Source: Cytophagales bacterium (GTDB lineage: Bacteria; Bacteroidota; Bacteroidia; Cytophagales; Spirosomataceae). From it: a DNA stretch of 64,000 nt. The notes under the pieces were generated by a model. It was given only the letters and a program-made list of their open reading frames with translations, was not told where the DNA came from and did no database searches. Both the position numbers and the translations under genes were made by a program. Below, one piece after another: positions 26,786 through 36,782 of this stretch. Position 1 is the stretch's first letter, and each line of letters opens with the position of its first letter. Location of the stretch: positions 43,489-107,488 of the forward strand of contig JAAFKE010000009.1 in NCBI GenBank assembly GCA_013298215.1, written 5' to 3'.

Positions 26786-26848
26786 AATAAAAAAATGGCA
26801 AGGTATTTGATACTTGAATAAGTATTCCATAAATATGCCTGTTTTGAG

Positions 26849-27259
26849 ATGCCAACAGACCATAATACCAACCACAAAGACCTACCCAGTTACGAAATTG
26901 TCGGAATAAAATCCGCTGATTTTGAAACGCTTAACGAGGTGTTTTCCAAGAGGTTGGAGTATTATTTGTCCGAATATACCCTCGAAGGTAAGAAGCGGCA
27001 TCGAAGAAACTTTAAGCGAGAGAACAGTATTTTTTCTGATAGTAGGAAGGCGCTTTGTTTTATTTTATATTATGTTAAGGACCGTACAACCCAAGAACAG
27101 GCCGCTCATGCGTTTGGTATAGATCAACCCAAAGCTAGTAAATACTTGACATTGCTCAAAAGACTGTTGCACGAGACACTCTTGAACAACCAAAATGCCC
27201 TCTCTAAGGCTAAAGTGGCATGGTTGCAAAATTCGCTACGGAAGGTATATACTGAGTGA
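26849..27259 (+). CDS. Transposase N-terminal helix-turn-helix fragment-like protein
   Basis: A 136-residue protein resembling the N-terminal, DNA-binding part of IS5/IS1182-like transposases (helix-turn-helix of the type found before a DDE domain). The segment FILYYVKDRTTQEQAAHAFG followed by IDQPKASKYLTLLKRLL is the helix-turn-helix. No DDE catalytic part follows: the next 95 nt are non-coding and then a secreted-protein gene starts. In some IS elements this domain is a separate frame, so this may be the first frame of an element whose second frame is lost. Function as a free regulator is possible but unsupported. Confidence 0.5.
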   Translation: MPTDHNTNHKDLPSYEIVGIKSADFETLNEVFSKRLEYYLSEYTLEGKKRHRRNFKRENSIFSDSRKALCFILYYVKDRTTQEQAAHAFGIDQPKASKYLTLLKRLLHETLLNNQNALSKAKVAWLQNSLRKVYTE

Positions 27260-27363
27260 TGGAAGTCAAGGTAGTAGAAAATAGTGGAAAACAATAGAAT
27301 TAAAATAGTACATTTAGTTTTAAAAAGAAAAATTTATATCAATTACTCACTTTTTTGAGATTT

Positions 27364-30300
27364 ATGAAGAAGTTATTCGCATCCGTTGGAGTGAAGAATA
27401 ATCGTTGCACTTGGCAAATTGTATTTGTTCTGTTTTTTTTGTGTGTCTCGAAAAACCACGCTCAAATCAGCGGGACTGTGTTTCGTGACTACAACGCAAA
27501 CGGCCTACGAAGCACTGCAAACCCCATTGAACCCGGCATTCCCAATGTACGGGTTAGCCTTTTTGTAGGTACAAATGTCACGCCCAAAGTAGTTCTTACC
27601 AATGCCGACGGTACGTACTCATTTGGTGTTACCGACGTTCCAGCTGGTAGTTTGGTTCGGGTTGAGTTCTCGAATTTTATGGCCGGAGATACCGTCAGCG
27701 CGGCTGGTGTGCTCAACCGTAGTTCGGTTCAGTTTGCCAAAGCACCCGCCACCGATGTTTCCATGCCGCTCAACTACCCCAACGACTTTTGCAAAAGCAG
27801 CGGAGGTGTTAATATTGTAACATCGTGTTATGTGAACGGTGATCCGCTTGCGGGTGGCTCGGCGGGAGAGGATGACGCCATTGTGCAGTTTAATACCTTG
27901 GCCGAAGGCCGGAGCATAGCTACTCAGGACCTTTACCCCATGAAAGTACTGGCCAAAGCCAAGGACATTGGGTCGGTTTGGGGATCGGTGTATCAGCTGC
28001 GGTCGAAACAAATGCTATATAGCGCGTTGGTTCGCAGGCACGTTGGTTTAGGGACTTTGGGTACTGGTGGCATCTATAAAATAGATATATCTGGACCTAC
28101 AGCAGTTACCACGCCATTTTTGGATGTGAAAACGCTGGGTATTGACACTGGACCGATACCGCACGTAAATTTACCCGCCGACAAAGTGGTCCAAAGTACG
28201 GACGCGCCCAGTATGAGGGCTGCCGCTACGACTGGTATTGGAGGGTTTACGTTTTCTGAAGACCAGAAAGATATTTGGTTCATCAACCTGTTCGACAAAA
28301 AGATGTACCAAATACCCGTGGGCATACCCTCCGTGGCGCCAACAAACCCCGCCGTTGTTAGGTCTTTTAGTATTCCAAACCCAGGTTGTAGCAACGGCGA
28401 CTACCGCCCTTGGGGACTCAAAGCGTACCGTGGCAAAATGTATATCGGGGTGGTGTGTTCGGCCGAAACATCGCAAAATACTGCTGATCTAAGAGCCACC
28501 CTTTACGAGTTCACCCCATCGACTGGTAACTACAGAACTGTACTGCAGTTTCCGCTCAATTACAACAAAGGGCCACTCGACCCCACCCCACCTAATTGCT
28601 TTAATTACACTAATTTTTTACCATGGACGAACACCTTTCCGCAGCCTTGTAATCAGAACTCTGTTCAGGGGTTCGTGATGCAACCCCAGGCCATTTTCGC
28701 CGATTTTGAATTTGGAGACGACGGTGCGCTGGTAGTCAATATTATGGATCGATTCGGTTTGCAAGCAAGTAATGGTCAGTCGAGCCCAAATCCCCAACCT
28801 ACCGATCCAAAGGGCTACAACGGATTTATGAGTGGAGACATGCTACGTGCCTCCCCAAACGCTGATGGTACTTACACATTGGAAAGCAACGGTAAAACGG
28901 GCAGCCTAAGTGGTACGGGCGTTGGCAACAACGAAGGCCCTGGCGGAGGTGAGTTTTATAGTGAAGATATTTGGTATGCTAATGGTAAACGAGGCCACAA
29001 CGATATTTTGAACGGCGGCTCATTTTTGTTGCCTGGTAGCGGCGAGGTAATGGTATCGTCCATGGATCCAGTCGACGATGTTTATACATCAGCTGGTTTT
29101 AGAACCTATAACACCACAACTGGCAAGTTTATTAGAGGCTACGCGATATATGATTTTACGAAAGCAGGTACAGTTGGCAAGTCGGGTGGGGTCGGCGACT
29201 TGGTTGCTATGTGTAACAAGGGGCTGATCGAAATTGGAAATCGGGTGTGGTTCGATAAAAACCGCAATGGTATCCAAGATCCTACTGAGCCAGGCATTGA
29301 TGGCCTGGTCGTGACATTGGTAGACGTAAAAAACGGCAATAGTGAAGTGGCCAAAGATACTACCGCCAACGGTGGCCAGTTTTTCTTCGGCGACATGAAC
29401 GTGAGGGGCACCCTGAATTTTGAAAGTAATTACCAAATTAAAATGGACATGAACCAGGTGTTATCAGCCACGGCCACAACTCAGATAGGCGAGTGTATTG
29501 GCACGGTGGTTGCGCCCAACAAATCGTTGGCGCAGCTTTTGGGACTCACAGTACCTGATCGTCCCAGTATTGGTAATGCTGACCTCCGCGACTCGGATGC
29601 CAAAATGGTGAACGCTGCCGCTATCATTGAATTGAATACGGGATTGCCTGGCCAAAATAACCACACCTTCGACATAGGGCTGTTGGTGATGCCAGTCGAT
29701 CTGGCGATTAAAAAATATGTAGTCGGTGAGTGCAAGCACAAAATTGGCGACCAAGTGACCTTCAAGGTCGTTGTGACTAACGAGGGGACAAACCCGCTGG
29801 CTATTGCCACACAAATAGAAGTGCGTGACTCGTTGGCCAGTAATTTGACCTTTAAAAGTGCAACCGTAAAAAATGGTGTTTACAATTCTACAACGGGGAT
29901 TTGGTCTGGCTTTAGCTTAAACCCTGGCCTTACCGATACGCTCACCATTGTGGCAACTGTGAATGGCTCAGGTGGTTTTGAGGCTGGTTTGATTTGCAAC
30001 ACGGCTCAAATATGGAAAATGAGCGGAGAAGATGTCGACTCGAAACCTGGTAATGCACCCGCCGTGAACGAAGATGACAATGCCATAGCTTGTGTGAGCG
30101 TGCCAATTAAAATATGTGTAGCCCGCAAAGACAGTGTGGAGGTCAGTGCGCCAGCTGGCTACAGTAGTTACGAATGGTTCAAAGATAATGTGAAAATAGT
30201 AGGCGCTACCAAAGCTACCTACAGAGTGGGTGCGGTGGGTGTGTATTCGGTGAGAGTGAACAAGGGCGACTGTCCTGCTGAGGGTTGCTGCCCACTGTAT

Positions 30301-30387
30301 GTGGAAGACGATTGCGTTTGTCCAGCCGAGATATGCGTTCCGTTTGTAATAATTAAATCTAAATCAAGTATTCCCAGAAGGCAATAG
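27364..30387 (+). CDS. Large secreted protein with SdrD-B-like and DUF11-like domains
   Basis: A 1,007-residue exported protein (signal peptide ending near KNHAQ). An SdrD-B/prealbumin-like domain follows at once (ISGTVFRDYNANGLRST), then a region of about 500 residues resembling a beta-propeller (for example GGFTFSEDQKDIWFINLFDK). A second SdrD-B repeat is at about 625-700 (IGNRVWFDKNRNGIQDPTEP), a DUF11-like domain at about 785-880 (DLAIKKYVVGECKHKIGDQV) and an Ig/PKD-like segment near the C-terminus (YSSYEWFKDNVKIVGATK). It is probably a surface or matrix protein. The end is Cys-rich, with no recognisable type IX sorting domain, and its last 29 nt overlap the convergent pabC end. ATG 27364 (MKKLFASVG) is preferred over 27355. 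Confidence 0.75.
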   Translation: MKKLFASVGVKNNRCTWQIVFVLFFLCVSKNHAQISGTVFRDYNANGLRSTANPIEPGIPNVRVSLFVGTNVTPKVVLTNADGTYSFGVTDVPAGSLVRVEFSNFMAGDTVSAAGVLNRSSVQFAKAPATDVSMPLNYPNDFCKSSGGVNIVTSCYVNGDPLAGGSAGEDDAIVQFNTLAEGRSIATQDLYPMKVLAKAKDIGSVWGSVYQLRSKQMLYSALVRRHVGLGTLGTGGIYKIDISGPTAVTTPFLDVKTLGIDTGPIPHVNLPADKVVQSTDAPSMRAAATTGIGGFTFSEDQKDIWFINLFDKKMYQIPVGIPSVAPTNPAVVRSFSIPNPGCSNGDYRPWGLKAYRGKMYIGVVCSAETSQNTADLRATLYEFTPSTGNYRTVLQFPLNYNKGPLDPTPPNCFNYTNFLPWTNTFPQPCNQNSVQGFVMQPQAIFADFEFGDDGALVVNIMDRFGLQASNGQSSPNPQPTDPKGYNGFMSGDMLRASPNADGTYTLESNGKTGSLSGTGVGNNEGPGGGEFYSEDIWYANGKRGHNDILNGGSFLLPGSGEVMVSSMDPVDDVYTSAGFRTYNTTTGKFIRGYAIYDFTKAGTVGKSGGVGDLVAMCNKGLIEIGNRVWFDKNRNGIQDPTEPGIDGLVVTLVDVKNGNSEVAKDTTANGGQFFFGDMNVRGTLNFESNYQIKMDMNQVLSATATTQIGECIGTVVAPNKSLAQLLGLTVPDRPSIGNADLRDSDAKMVNAAAIIELNTGLPGQNNHTFDIGLLVMPVDLAIKKYVVGECKHKIGDQVTFKVVVTNEGTNPLAIATQIEVRDSLASNLTFKSATVKNGVYNSTTGIWSGFSLNPGLTDTLTIVATVNGSGGFEAGLICNTAQIWKMSGEDVDSKPGNAPAVNEDDNAIACVSVPIKICVARKDSVEVSAPAGYSSYEWFKDNVKIVGATKATYRVGAVGVYSVRVNKGDCPAEGCCPLYVEDDCVCPAEICVPFVIIKSKSSIPRRQ

Positions 30388-30982
30388 CGGCAATATCAAT
30401 CGTGGGCGTGGTGTCAAAATCCAACATGGCGTTCATCAACCGAGCGCAGACGAACCTACTTAGGTCGTCTGCGCTTATTTTTTTCGGCATTATCCTTCCT
30501 TCTGCTATCAATTTGGCGCGGCGCGTGCCTTCGAGCAGTGGCTGGGCGGGCGTTAGCCAGTTTTGGCCGTCAAAAAAAGCAACGTTGGCATACGACGTGT
30601 CAGTGACTAACCCGTCTCGAACCATCAGTACGTCGTCGGCGTGGCCGCGCTGGGCAAAAAGCGCATTAAGAGCCGTGCGGTCGGCGTATTTGTATTTATA
30701 ATCCAAACTGCCCACCTCAACGAGTTTCAAAGATCGAACGCTTCGGGGTGCGTAGGCTTCAAACTCAACGCGCTCAATGTTGCGGCCGTAAAGCACACGG
30801 CATTTATACAAAGCGTCATCGAGCAAGGCTGGAACAGCCAGTAAGTCGCTCAAAATCAAGTGGTCAGATGTTTTCCAGAGGGCAGTGCGCGTGTGGTTTA
30901 GGCGGGCTTCATGCCAAAACAGATCCTCGAACTTGCGCCCGCAAACGCGGATCGTTTCGATGCAAAGCGGTGGGTTGGTCAT
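30359..30982 (-). CDS. pabC: Aminotransferase class IV, probable 4-amino-4-deoxychorismate lyase
   Basis: A 207-residue PLP-dependent fold-type IV protein. In folate synthesis PabC removes pyruvate from aminodeoxychorismate to give p-aminobenzoate. The catalytic Lys is seen in LDYKYKYADRTALN and the later region DVLMVRDGLVTDTSYANVAF is typical of the class. It is shorter than the usual 260-290 residues, at the N-terminal side, as seen in many Bacteroidota homologues. Its start lies inside the end of pabB (74-nt overlap, different frame), which strongly supports the functional assignment. Its stop overlaps the convergent secreted-protein gene. Confidence 0.8.
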   Translation of the reverse strand: MTNPPLCIETIRVCGRKFEDLFWHEARLNHTRTALWKTSDHLILSDLLAVPALLDDALYKCRVLYGRNIERVEFEAYAPRSVRSLKLVEVGSLDYKYKYADRTALNALFAQRGHADDVLMVRDGLVTDTSYANVAFFDGQNWLTPAQPLLEGTRRAKLIAEGRIMPKKISADDLSRFVCARLMNAMLDFDTTPTIDIAAIAFWEYLI

Positions 30983-31949
30983 GGGCGCAGAAAGGTAAAT
31001 ACACTTTATCGATCATTTCTTGGTATTCGGCGGCGGCAGTGCTGCGGGCGGTTATGCCCCCCCCACTTTTAAAGACCAGCTGCCCATTTTGGTTTTCGAT
31101 GTACCGGATCATCACGCCACTATCGAGATTCTGACCGTCGAAAACCCCAAAAATACCCGTGTAGTAGCCGCGTTGGTAGCCCTCGGTTTGCTGAATAATT
31201 TCGACGGTTTTGGGCTTGGGTGCGCCGCAAATAGACCCCGCTGGAAGCATCGTAAAGAGCAGGTCGCCCAAGTTTTGTTGCCAGTTGGGGTGCAGCGTTC
31301 CGGCTATTTCAGAACTTATTTGGAGCAACCGCCGCTCGTTGGTTTGCACTTCTTCGGCGTAGCGGTAGCGCGCTACCCACACTTTTTGCGCCACTATACT
31401 CAGGTCGTTTCGGATCAAATCTACGATGGTGGCGTGTTCGGCGGCCTCTTTGGTATCGGCAGCAATGACTCGCTCGGCGTTGGGCAAACTGGCATCGATC
31501 GTGCCCTTCATCGGAAACGACGCAATGCGGTTGCCGACAATCTGCACAAAGGTCTCGGGCGAAAAACACACCAACTCGTCCCTTAACCACAGCTTATATT
31601 TGGCGCGGCTGCGTTCAAATATTTCCTCGAGCCCCAAATTGGTTTCTATTGGCGTTTGTGCGGTGAGGTTGGTCAGGAAAGAATTGCCCGCTTTGAGGTT
31701 CCTCATCACCTCGTCGAAAGCACTTTGGTAGGTTTCAAAAGCGATGGGGTATTTTTTGAGCCAAAACGGCGTGTCGGGTGCGGCGGTGTTGGTGGGTTGG
31801 CTACCGATGGCGTACCTAATCTGGCTTGCATCGATGTTGGCCAACTTGAAAACGAGCGGTTTCTGCGCCAAGAAGTCGATCACAAACAAAAACGGCACGG
31901 CATCTCGTCCGTACTGGTTCATTTGGGTGGCGGCTTGTTGGGCGTTCAT
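30909..31949 (-). CDS. pabB: Aminodeoxychorismate synthase component I
   Basis: A 346-residue chorismate-binding enzyme that aminates chorismate for p-aminobenzoate (folate) synthesis. Conserved blocks are SFLTNLTAQTPIET, FPMKGTIDA, EHATIVDLIRNDLS and SICGAPKPKTVEIIQQTEGY with YYTGIFGVFDG. It lacks the longer N-terminal domain of anthranilate synthase, as small PabB forms do. The glutaminase partner PabA is not in this window. pabC overlaps its 3' end and crtY-like gene lies 4 nt upstream, so the three are one transcription unit. Confidence 0.88.
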   Translation of the reverse strand: MNAQQAATQMNQYGRDAVPFLFVIDFLAQKPLVFKLANIDASQIRYAIGSQPTNTAAPDTPFWLKKYPIAFETYQSAFDEVMRNLKAGNSFLTNLTAQTPIETNLGLEEIFERSRAKYKLWLRDELVCFSPETFVQIVGNRIASFPMKGTIDASLPNAERVIAADTKEAAEHATIVDLIRNDLSIVAQKVWVARYRYAEEVQTNERRLLQISSEIAGTLHPNWQQNLGDLLFTMLPAGSICGAPKPKTVEIIQQTEGYQRGYYTGIFGVFDGQNLDSGVMIRYIENQNGQLVFKSGGGITARSTAAAEYQEMIDKVYLPFCAHDQPTALHRNDPRLRAQVRGSVLA

Positions 31950-31953
31950 GGGG

Positions 31954-33105
31954 TCAGAGTTTTCGCCAAAGTACGGCGAAGGCGGCTTTTAAAAACACAC
32001 CAATGGGGAGCGTCAAAAATATCCGAATTTCTTCGGCAATGGTGGTGTCTTCGTCCAAAAACTTAAAGACTTGCGCGGGCGGATTGTGCTTGTATAACTG
32101 GGCAAACACCCCCGCCGCTGGAAACCGTTTGTTTTCCAGTACGTTCAGCAATATGCTGTCGTAGAGCTTAAACCGGCGCGCCAGCCAAGGTGTTTCTACG
32201 ACTGGGCTGCCCTTTTCGGCCAGGTTTTTTACCATCGTTTGCAGATCGCGTTGGCTTCTCAGAAAGGTGTAGCCAGTAGATGCCTTGGTTGCCCCGCCCG
32301 ACATCCCGATCTTGACGACGTGTTTGCCCACAAAACGTTCCACCGCTTCGTCGCTCATCGGAATTACCCCATATTCGGTTTCTGACACTTGGTAGTCGAT
32401 TATTTTAAGGTCATTTTCAAAATACTTTTTCAGTGCCGCGTCGTACACGCCTTGCTCCAAAAGTGCTTCGTTGAAAAGGGTATATTCTACCAACGCTTTT
32501 TTGCTATTGAACGGCAGAACGTACATGAAGCGGCAGTCTCCGCCCTGGTCTATCCCAAAATCCATCATCATCGGCACGTCGGGGTCGAAACGCGCCTGGG
32601 GTGTTTCGACCACCCACCCCTTAAAATGCTGGAGCAGGTTGTGGTTTTGGGCCAAGTTGAGTTTGAGTGCCGTGGTGCTGTCGAAAACGTAATTGCCCAA
32701 GTAGGGTTCGTCGGAGGTAATCACAAAACCACCTTCAGGTGTGTCTTTGATACGCTCAACAGTGGCTTGTTTGAAGGTGATGTTTGGGTTTTGTTGGAGA
32801 TTTGAGCGCACAAAATCGTAGAAATCTAACCCGCGCATCATTTTATAGTAGTAGCCACCCATGTCGAGGTTTTTACTAAGCCCTGGCCCGTTGAAAGCCA
32901 CCGTCTCCCAGCATCGGCACATGATCTGCTCGAATGGATTGCTGCGCCCCCGTTCCCAGAAACACCACGTTCGGTCGTTTTGGTTTTTAATCTCTCGGTC
33001 TAAGATCAAGATAGATTTATCGCGCAGGGGGCTGTTGTTGAGATAATAAGCCAAACTCAGGCCCGCCATTCCGCCACCCGCTATGATGAAATCGTATTTT
33101 TTCAT
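31954..33105 (-). CDS. Lycopene cyclase family protein
   Basis: A 383-residue FAD-binding enzyme of the CrtY-type lycopene cyclase family, which closes beta-ionone rings in carotenoid synthesis. It opens with the dinucleotide motif DFIIAGGGMAGLSLAYYL, followed by the family block DRTWCFWERG. The middle has VLPFNSKKALVEYTLFNEAL and the end has FAQLYKHNPPAQVFKFLDED. The position is odd: no other carotenoid genes are near, and it lies 6 nt after lipA and 4 nt before pabB. The pigment role is inferred from the family. Confidence 0.85.
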   Translation of the reverse strand: MKKYDFIIAGGGMAGLSLAYYLNNSPLRDKSILILDREIKNQNDRTWCFWERGRSNPFEQIMCRCWETVAFNGPGLSKNLDMGGYYYKMMRGLDFYDFVRSNLQQNPNITFKQATVERIKDTPEGGFVITSDEPYLGNYVFDSTTALKLNLAQNHNLLQHFKGWVVETPQARFDPDVPMMMDFGIDQGGDCRFMYVLPFNSKKALVEYTLFNEALLEQGVYDAALKKYFENDLKIIDYQVSETEYGVIPMSDEAVERFVGKHVVKIGMSGGATKASTGYTFLRSQRDLQTMVKNLAEKGSPVVETPWLARRFKLYDSILLNVLENKRFPAAGVFAQLYKHNPPAQVFKFLDEDTTIAEEIRIFLTLPIGVFLKAAFAVLWRKL

Positions 33106-33111
33106 GGCTTG

Positions 33112-33984
33112 CTACACGTTCACGTGTTTTTCGGCGTGGTAGCTCGAACGCACCAGCGGGCCAGCCTCCACGTATTTTAGTCCGCGCGCCAAGCCTTCGC
33201 GGCGGTACATATCGAATGTTTCGGGGTGTATCCACTCAACCACCTCGTGGTGCATTTTGGTGGGTTGCAGGTACTGCCCGAGCGTGAGAATATCTAAACC
33301 ACTGGCTGCCAGGTGGTCGAGGGCACTAAAAATTTCGTCTTGGGTTTCGCCCAACCCCAACATAATGCCCGACTTGGTGCGCTTGCCTGCCGCTTTGGTG
33401 CGCCTGATCTGCTCCAAACTGCGTTCGTAGCGGGCCTGCGGACGCACGGCTCGGTAAAGTCGCTCAACGGTTTCGACGTTGTGAGATACCACTTCTTGGC
33501 CACCCTCAATCATTCGTTCGAGTGCATCCCAGTTGTTTTTTACGTCTGGAATAAGCGTTTCGATGGTTGTTTGGGGCGACAATTGCTTAATAGAAACGAC
33601 CGTTTGGTACCAAATTTCGGCCCCACGGTCTTTAAGTTCGTCCCGATTGACGGACGTAATAACGGCGTGTTTGACCTGCATGAGCTGAATGGCCTCGGCC
33701 ACGCGGCGGGGTTCGTCGGTGTCGTACTCGTTGGGGCGGCCAGTGGCCACGGCACAAAAACTACAACTGCGGGTGCATACATTGCCCAAAATCATGAACG
33801 TGGCCGTGCCAGCCCCCCAGCATTCGCCCATGTTTGGGCAACTGCCGCTTTCGCAGATAGTGTGCAGTTTGTGGGTATCTACCAGTTTGCGAACTTTGGC
33901 GTACTCTTGCCCCGTGGGTAGTTTCACGCGCAACCAATCGGGCTTTTTCTTTCGTTCAGACTGAATAACGGGGAGTTCGATCAT
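33112..33984 (-). CDS. lipA: Lipoyl synthase
   Basis: LipA is a radical-SAM enzyme that inserts two sulfurs into octanoyl chains on lipoyl-dependent enzymes. The 290-residue protein has the auxiliary-cluster cysteines in [13 protein letters not shown] and the radical-SAM CxxxCxxC in [11 protein letters not shown]. The downstream part [20 protein letters not shown] and the closing SSYHAEKH are also standard. Length is normal. It appears to lead the lipA, crtY-like, pabB, pabC series, all within a few bases of each other. No lipB is seen nearby. Confidence 0.96.
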   Translation of the reverse strand: MIELPVIQSERKKKPDWLRVKLPTGQEYAKVRKLVDTHKLHTICESGSCPNMGECWGAGTATFMILGNVCTRSCSFCAVATGRPNEYDTDEPRRVAEAIQLMQVKHAVITSVNRDELKDRGAEIWYQTVVSIKQLSPQTTIETLIPDVKNNWDALERMIEGGQEVVSHNVETVERLYRAVRPQARYERSLEQIRRTKAAGKRTKSGIMLGLGETQDEIFSALDHLAASGLDILTLGQYLQPTKMHHEVVEWIHPETFDMYRREGLARGLKYVEAGPLVRSSYHAEKHVNV

Positions 33985-34077
33985 TTTTTAGAACCGTGTT
34001 GTGGTCGTAGTTTTGGTACTTTTAAAAAACGCTAATTTCACTTTGTTTGTTCAATGATAACCCCAAACCGACGGTTG

Positions 34078-34890
34078 TTATTTGTAAACGGGCTGGCGTT
34101 TTTCGAGAGATGCCACGATAGCCTCCTGAAAATCAGCCGATTGCAACTGAGACGAGTTCCACACGGCCACGTATTGCAGCCCCGCTTCAATGTCTTTGCC
34201 GAGGCCGTAGTTTAGCACTTCTTTTGCACCCTGCACGGCCATAGCCGAGTTGGCCACTATTTGCTCGGCCATGGTGTGGGCGGCGGCAAATAGTTCTTCG
34301 GGGGTGGCGTAGATGTGGTTTACGAGGCCAATTTTTTGGGCAAACTGCGCATCAAAGTCTTTGGCCGTAAAAGCCAGCTCGCGGGTGTAGCCCTGGCCAA
34401 TGATGGTGGGCAGCCATTGCAAGCCACCAATGTCGGGCGTGATGGCCAGCCTCGCCTCGCGCAAGCTAAACTTGGCATCGGAACTGCACAGCCTGATGTC
34501 GGCCGCCGAGATCATGTTTAGGCCACCGCCGATGCACCAACCATGAATAGCGGCAATGAAGGGCTTGGGCGACTGGTGCATTTTGAGGAAACCCGACTGC
34601 ATCTGGCGCACCATGTGCATGAGCTGGCGGCGCTGTTCGCCTTTGGTATCTGGCCCAATTGAACGCGCCATTTTGGGCATCATGCGGGGGAGGTCGAGGC
34701 CGTAGCTAAAATGCGCACCGTTGCCCCGCACAACGACCACCTTTACGTCGTCCATAGCCGCAATTTCGTCGATGGCCTCGGGGAGTTCCTCCCAAAACTC
34801 GGGGCCCATGGCGTTGCCTTTGCTGGGCCCGAGGAGCGTGAGGGTGAGGATTCCCGCGTTTTTTTGGAGTGATACCGATTGATAAGTCAT
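34078..34890 (-). CDS. Enoyl-CoA hydratase/isomerase (crotonase) family protein
   Basis: A 270-residue crotonase-fold protein. The oxyanion-hole segments are visible: VVVRGNGAHFSYGLDLPRM and AAIHGWCIGGGLNMISAADI. The residues after them (LCSSDAKFSLREARLAITPD) place an Asp/Glu near the active site, fitting the dienoyl-CoA isomerase/hydratase branch. The exact substrate is not certain. It is 20 nt downstream of aspS and about 90 nt upstream of lipA in the same direction. Start is at MTYQSVSLQKN. Confidence 0.85.
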   Translation of the reverse strand: MTYQSVSLQKNAGILTLTLLGPSKGNAMGPEFWEELPEAIDEIAAMDDVKVVVVRGNGAHFSYGLDLPRMMPKMARSIGPDTKGEQRRQLMHMVRQMQSGFLKMHQSPKPFIAAIHGWCIGGGLNMISAADIRLCSSDAKFSLREARLAITPDIGGLQWLPTIIGQGYTRELAFTAKDFDAQFAQKIGLVNHIYATPEELFAAAHTMAEQIVANSAMAVQGAKEVLNYGLGKDIEAGLQYVAVWNSSQLQSADFQEAIVASLEKRQPVYK

Positions 34891-34910
34891 TGGTTGGGGA
34901 GGTTTAGGGG

Positions 34911-36680
34911 CTATAAAACAGTTTTGATTTTCAATTCGTCCAATTGTTTTTGGTCAATCACCGACGGTCCGTCGATCATTACGTCGCGGCCAGAATTGTT
35001 TTTTGGAAAAGCAATGTAGTCTCTAATCGAGTCGGCCCCGCCAAATATAGAACACAGGCGGTCGAAACCAAAGGCAATGCCCGCGTGGGGCGGTGCGCCG
35101 TACTCGAAGGCATCCATCAAGAAACCAAACTGAGCCTTGGCCTCCTGGGCACTAAATCCCAAAATCTCGAACATTTGTTGCTGCAAAGGCCGTTGAAAAA
35201 TCCTGACCGAACCGCCGCCCACCTCCGTACCATTAATAACCATGTCGTAGGCATTGGCCCGCACGGCTCCCAGGTCGGTGGTAAGCAGTGCAATGTCCTC
35301 TGGTTTTGGACTCGTAAAGGGGTGGTGCATGGCAAACCAGCGGTCGTCGTCGGGGCTGTATTCCAAAAGCGGAAAGTCTAACACCCAAAGTGCCTTAAAA
35401 TCATCGGGTTTGCGTAGGCCCAAGCGGTTGCCCATTTCTAAGCGTAGCTCGCTGAGTTGTTTGCGCACTTTGTTGGTTTCGCCCGCCAAAATCAGCATCA
35501 GATCGCCTGGGGCGGCCTCCATTTCGTTGGCCCAATTTTTAAGGTCTTCTTCCGAATAAAACTTATCGACCGACGATTTTAGCGTGCCGTCGGCGTTGTA
35601 GCGGGCGTATATCAACGCTTTTGCGCCAATTTGGGGGCGTTTGAGCCACTCAGTCAGCTCGTCCATTTGTTTGCGGGTGTAGTCGGCGCAGTTTTTGGCA
35701 CAAATACCTACCACCATTTCGGCCTCTTCAAACAGCCCAAAGTTTTTGCCGTGCACCAAGTTGTTTTGGGTCTTTTCTGGCGATTTCAAATAGCAAAACT
35801 CCATTCCAAACCGCGTATCGGGTTTGTCGGAGCCGTATCTGCGGGCGGCCTCGGCGTAGGTCATGCGCGGCACTGGGGGCAGGTCTATGTCCTTTACGTT
35901 CTTGAACAAATGGCGGATCAATCCCTCAAACATAGTTAGCACATCTTCTTGCTCCACAAACGACATCTCGCAGTCTATTTGCGTAAACTCGGGCTGGCGG
36001 TCGGCGCGGAGGTCTTCGTCCCGAAAACACTTTACGATCTGATAATACTTATCAAAACCCGACACCATCAGCAATTGCTTGAAGGTCTGCGGCGATTGCG
36101 GCAGGGCGTAAAACTCGCCAGGATTCATGCGGCTCGGTACCACAAAATCGCGCGCGCCCTCGGGGGTAGATTTGATAAGTACGGGGGTTTCGACCTCAAT
36201 AAAATCCTGGGCATCCATGTAGGCGCGGGTTTGCTGGGCCATTTTGTGGCGCAGTTGCAGGTTTTGGCGCACCACGTTTCGGCGCAAGTCCAGGTAGCGG
36301 TATTTCATTCTGATATCGTCGCCGCCGTCCGTTTCGTCTTCTATTTTGAAGGGCGGCAGTTTGGCGGCGTTCATAACCGTGAGCGTTTCGACTTTGATTT
36401 CGATTGCACCCGTGGGGATCTTGTCGTTTTTAGACACCCGCTCCACCACCGTGCCGTGGACTTGCACCACAAACTCGCGGCCAAGCGTGCGCGCCAAAGC
36501 CAGGGTTTCGGGGGTGTTGCGGTTTTCTTCGAGCATCAGTTGCGTAATGCCGTAGCGGTCGCGGAGGTCAATCCAGAGCATATTTCCCATGTCGCGGACG
36601 CGCTGTACCCAGCCGCTCAGGATCACGTTTTTGTCGATGTCGGTTAATCGGAGTTCTCCGCAGGTATTGGAACGAAGCAT
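34911..36680 (-). CDS. aspS: Aspartyl-tRNA synthetase
   Basis: AspRS charges tRNA-Asp. The 589-residue class II enzyme starts [20 protein letters not shown] with the anticodon-binding OB fold ([20 protein letters not shown]). Motif 2 is [19 protein letters not shown] and motif 3 is [15 protein letters not shown]. The long bacterial-type insertion between them is present. The start at 36680 is chosen by homology; an upstream Met at 36749 would overlap the divergent tsaC-like promoter. A -7 box lies at 36717-36724. The crotonase gene follows closely. Confidence 0.96.
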   Translation of the reverse strand: MLRSNTCGELRLTDIDKNVILSGWVQRVRDMGNMLWIDLRDRYGITQLMLEENRNTPETLALARTLGREFVVQVHGTVVERVSKNDKIPTGAIEIKVETLTVMNAAKLPPFKIEDETDGGDDIRMKYRYLDLRRNVVRQNLQLRHKMAQQTRAYMDAQDFIEVETPVLIKSTPEGARDFVVPSRMNPGEFYALPQSPQTFKQLLMVSGFDKYYQIVKCFRDEDLRADRQPEFTQIDCEMSFVEQEDVLTMFEGLIRHLFKNVKDIDLPPVPRMTYAEAARRYGSDKPDTRFGMEFCYLKSPEKTQNNLVHGKNFGLFEEAEMVVGICAKNCADYTRKQMDELTEWLKRPQIGAKALIYARYNADGTLKSSVDKFYSEEDLKNWANEMEAAPGDLMLILAGETNKVRKQLSELRLEMGNRLGLRKPDDFKALWVLDFPLLEYSPDDDRWFAMHHPFTSPKPEDIALLTTDLGAVRANAYDMVINGTEVGGGSVRIFQRPLQQQMFEILGFSAQEAKAQFGFLMDAFEYGAPPHAGIAFGFDRLCSIFGGADSIRDYIAFPKNNSGRDVMIDGPSVIDQKQLDELKIKTVL

Positions 36681-36716
36681 ATTGTATTTTGAAAGGATGA
36701 AAACAAACTTGTACCA

Positions 36717-36724
36717 CAAAAGTA
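36717..36724 (-). promoter_or_regulatory. aspS promoter -7 box TACTTTTG
   Basis: On the minus strand TACTTTTG fits TAnnTTTG, with a TTG at 36747-36749 22 nt upstream. It gives a leader of about 30 nt and supports the aspS start at 36680. Confidence 0.6.
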
Positions 36725-36767
36725 GAAAATAATGCCAACAAACGGGCAATTATACGCCCACGGAACG

Positions 36768-36775
36768 TATTTTTG
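36768..36775 (+). promoter_or_regulatory. -7 promoter box TATTTTTG before the TsaC/Sua5 gene
   Basis: TATTTTTG lies seven bases before ATG 36783, again implying a very short or absent leader and supporting 36783 rather than 36732 as the start. Confidence 0.5.
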
Positions 36776-36782
36776 CGCCACA

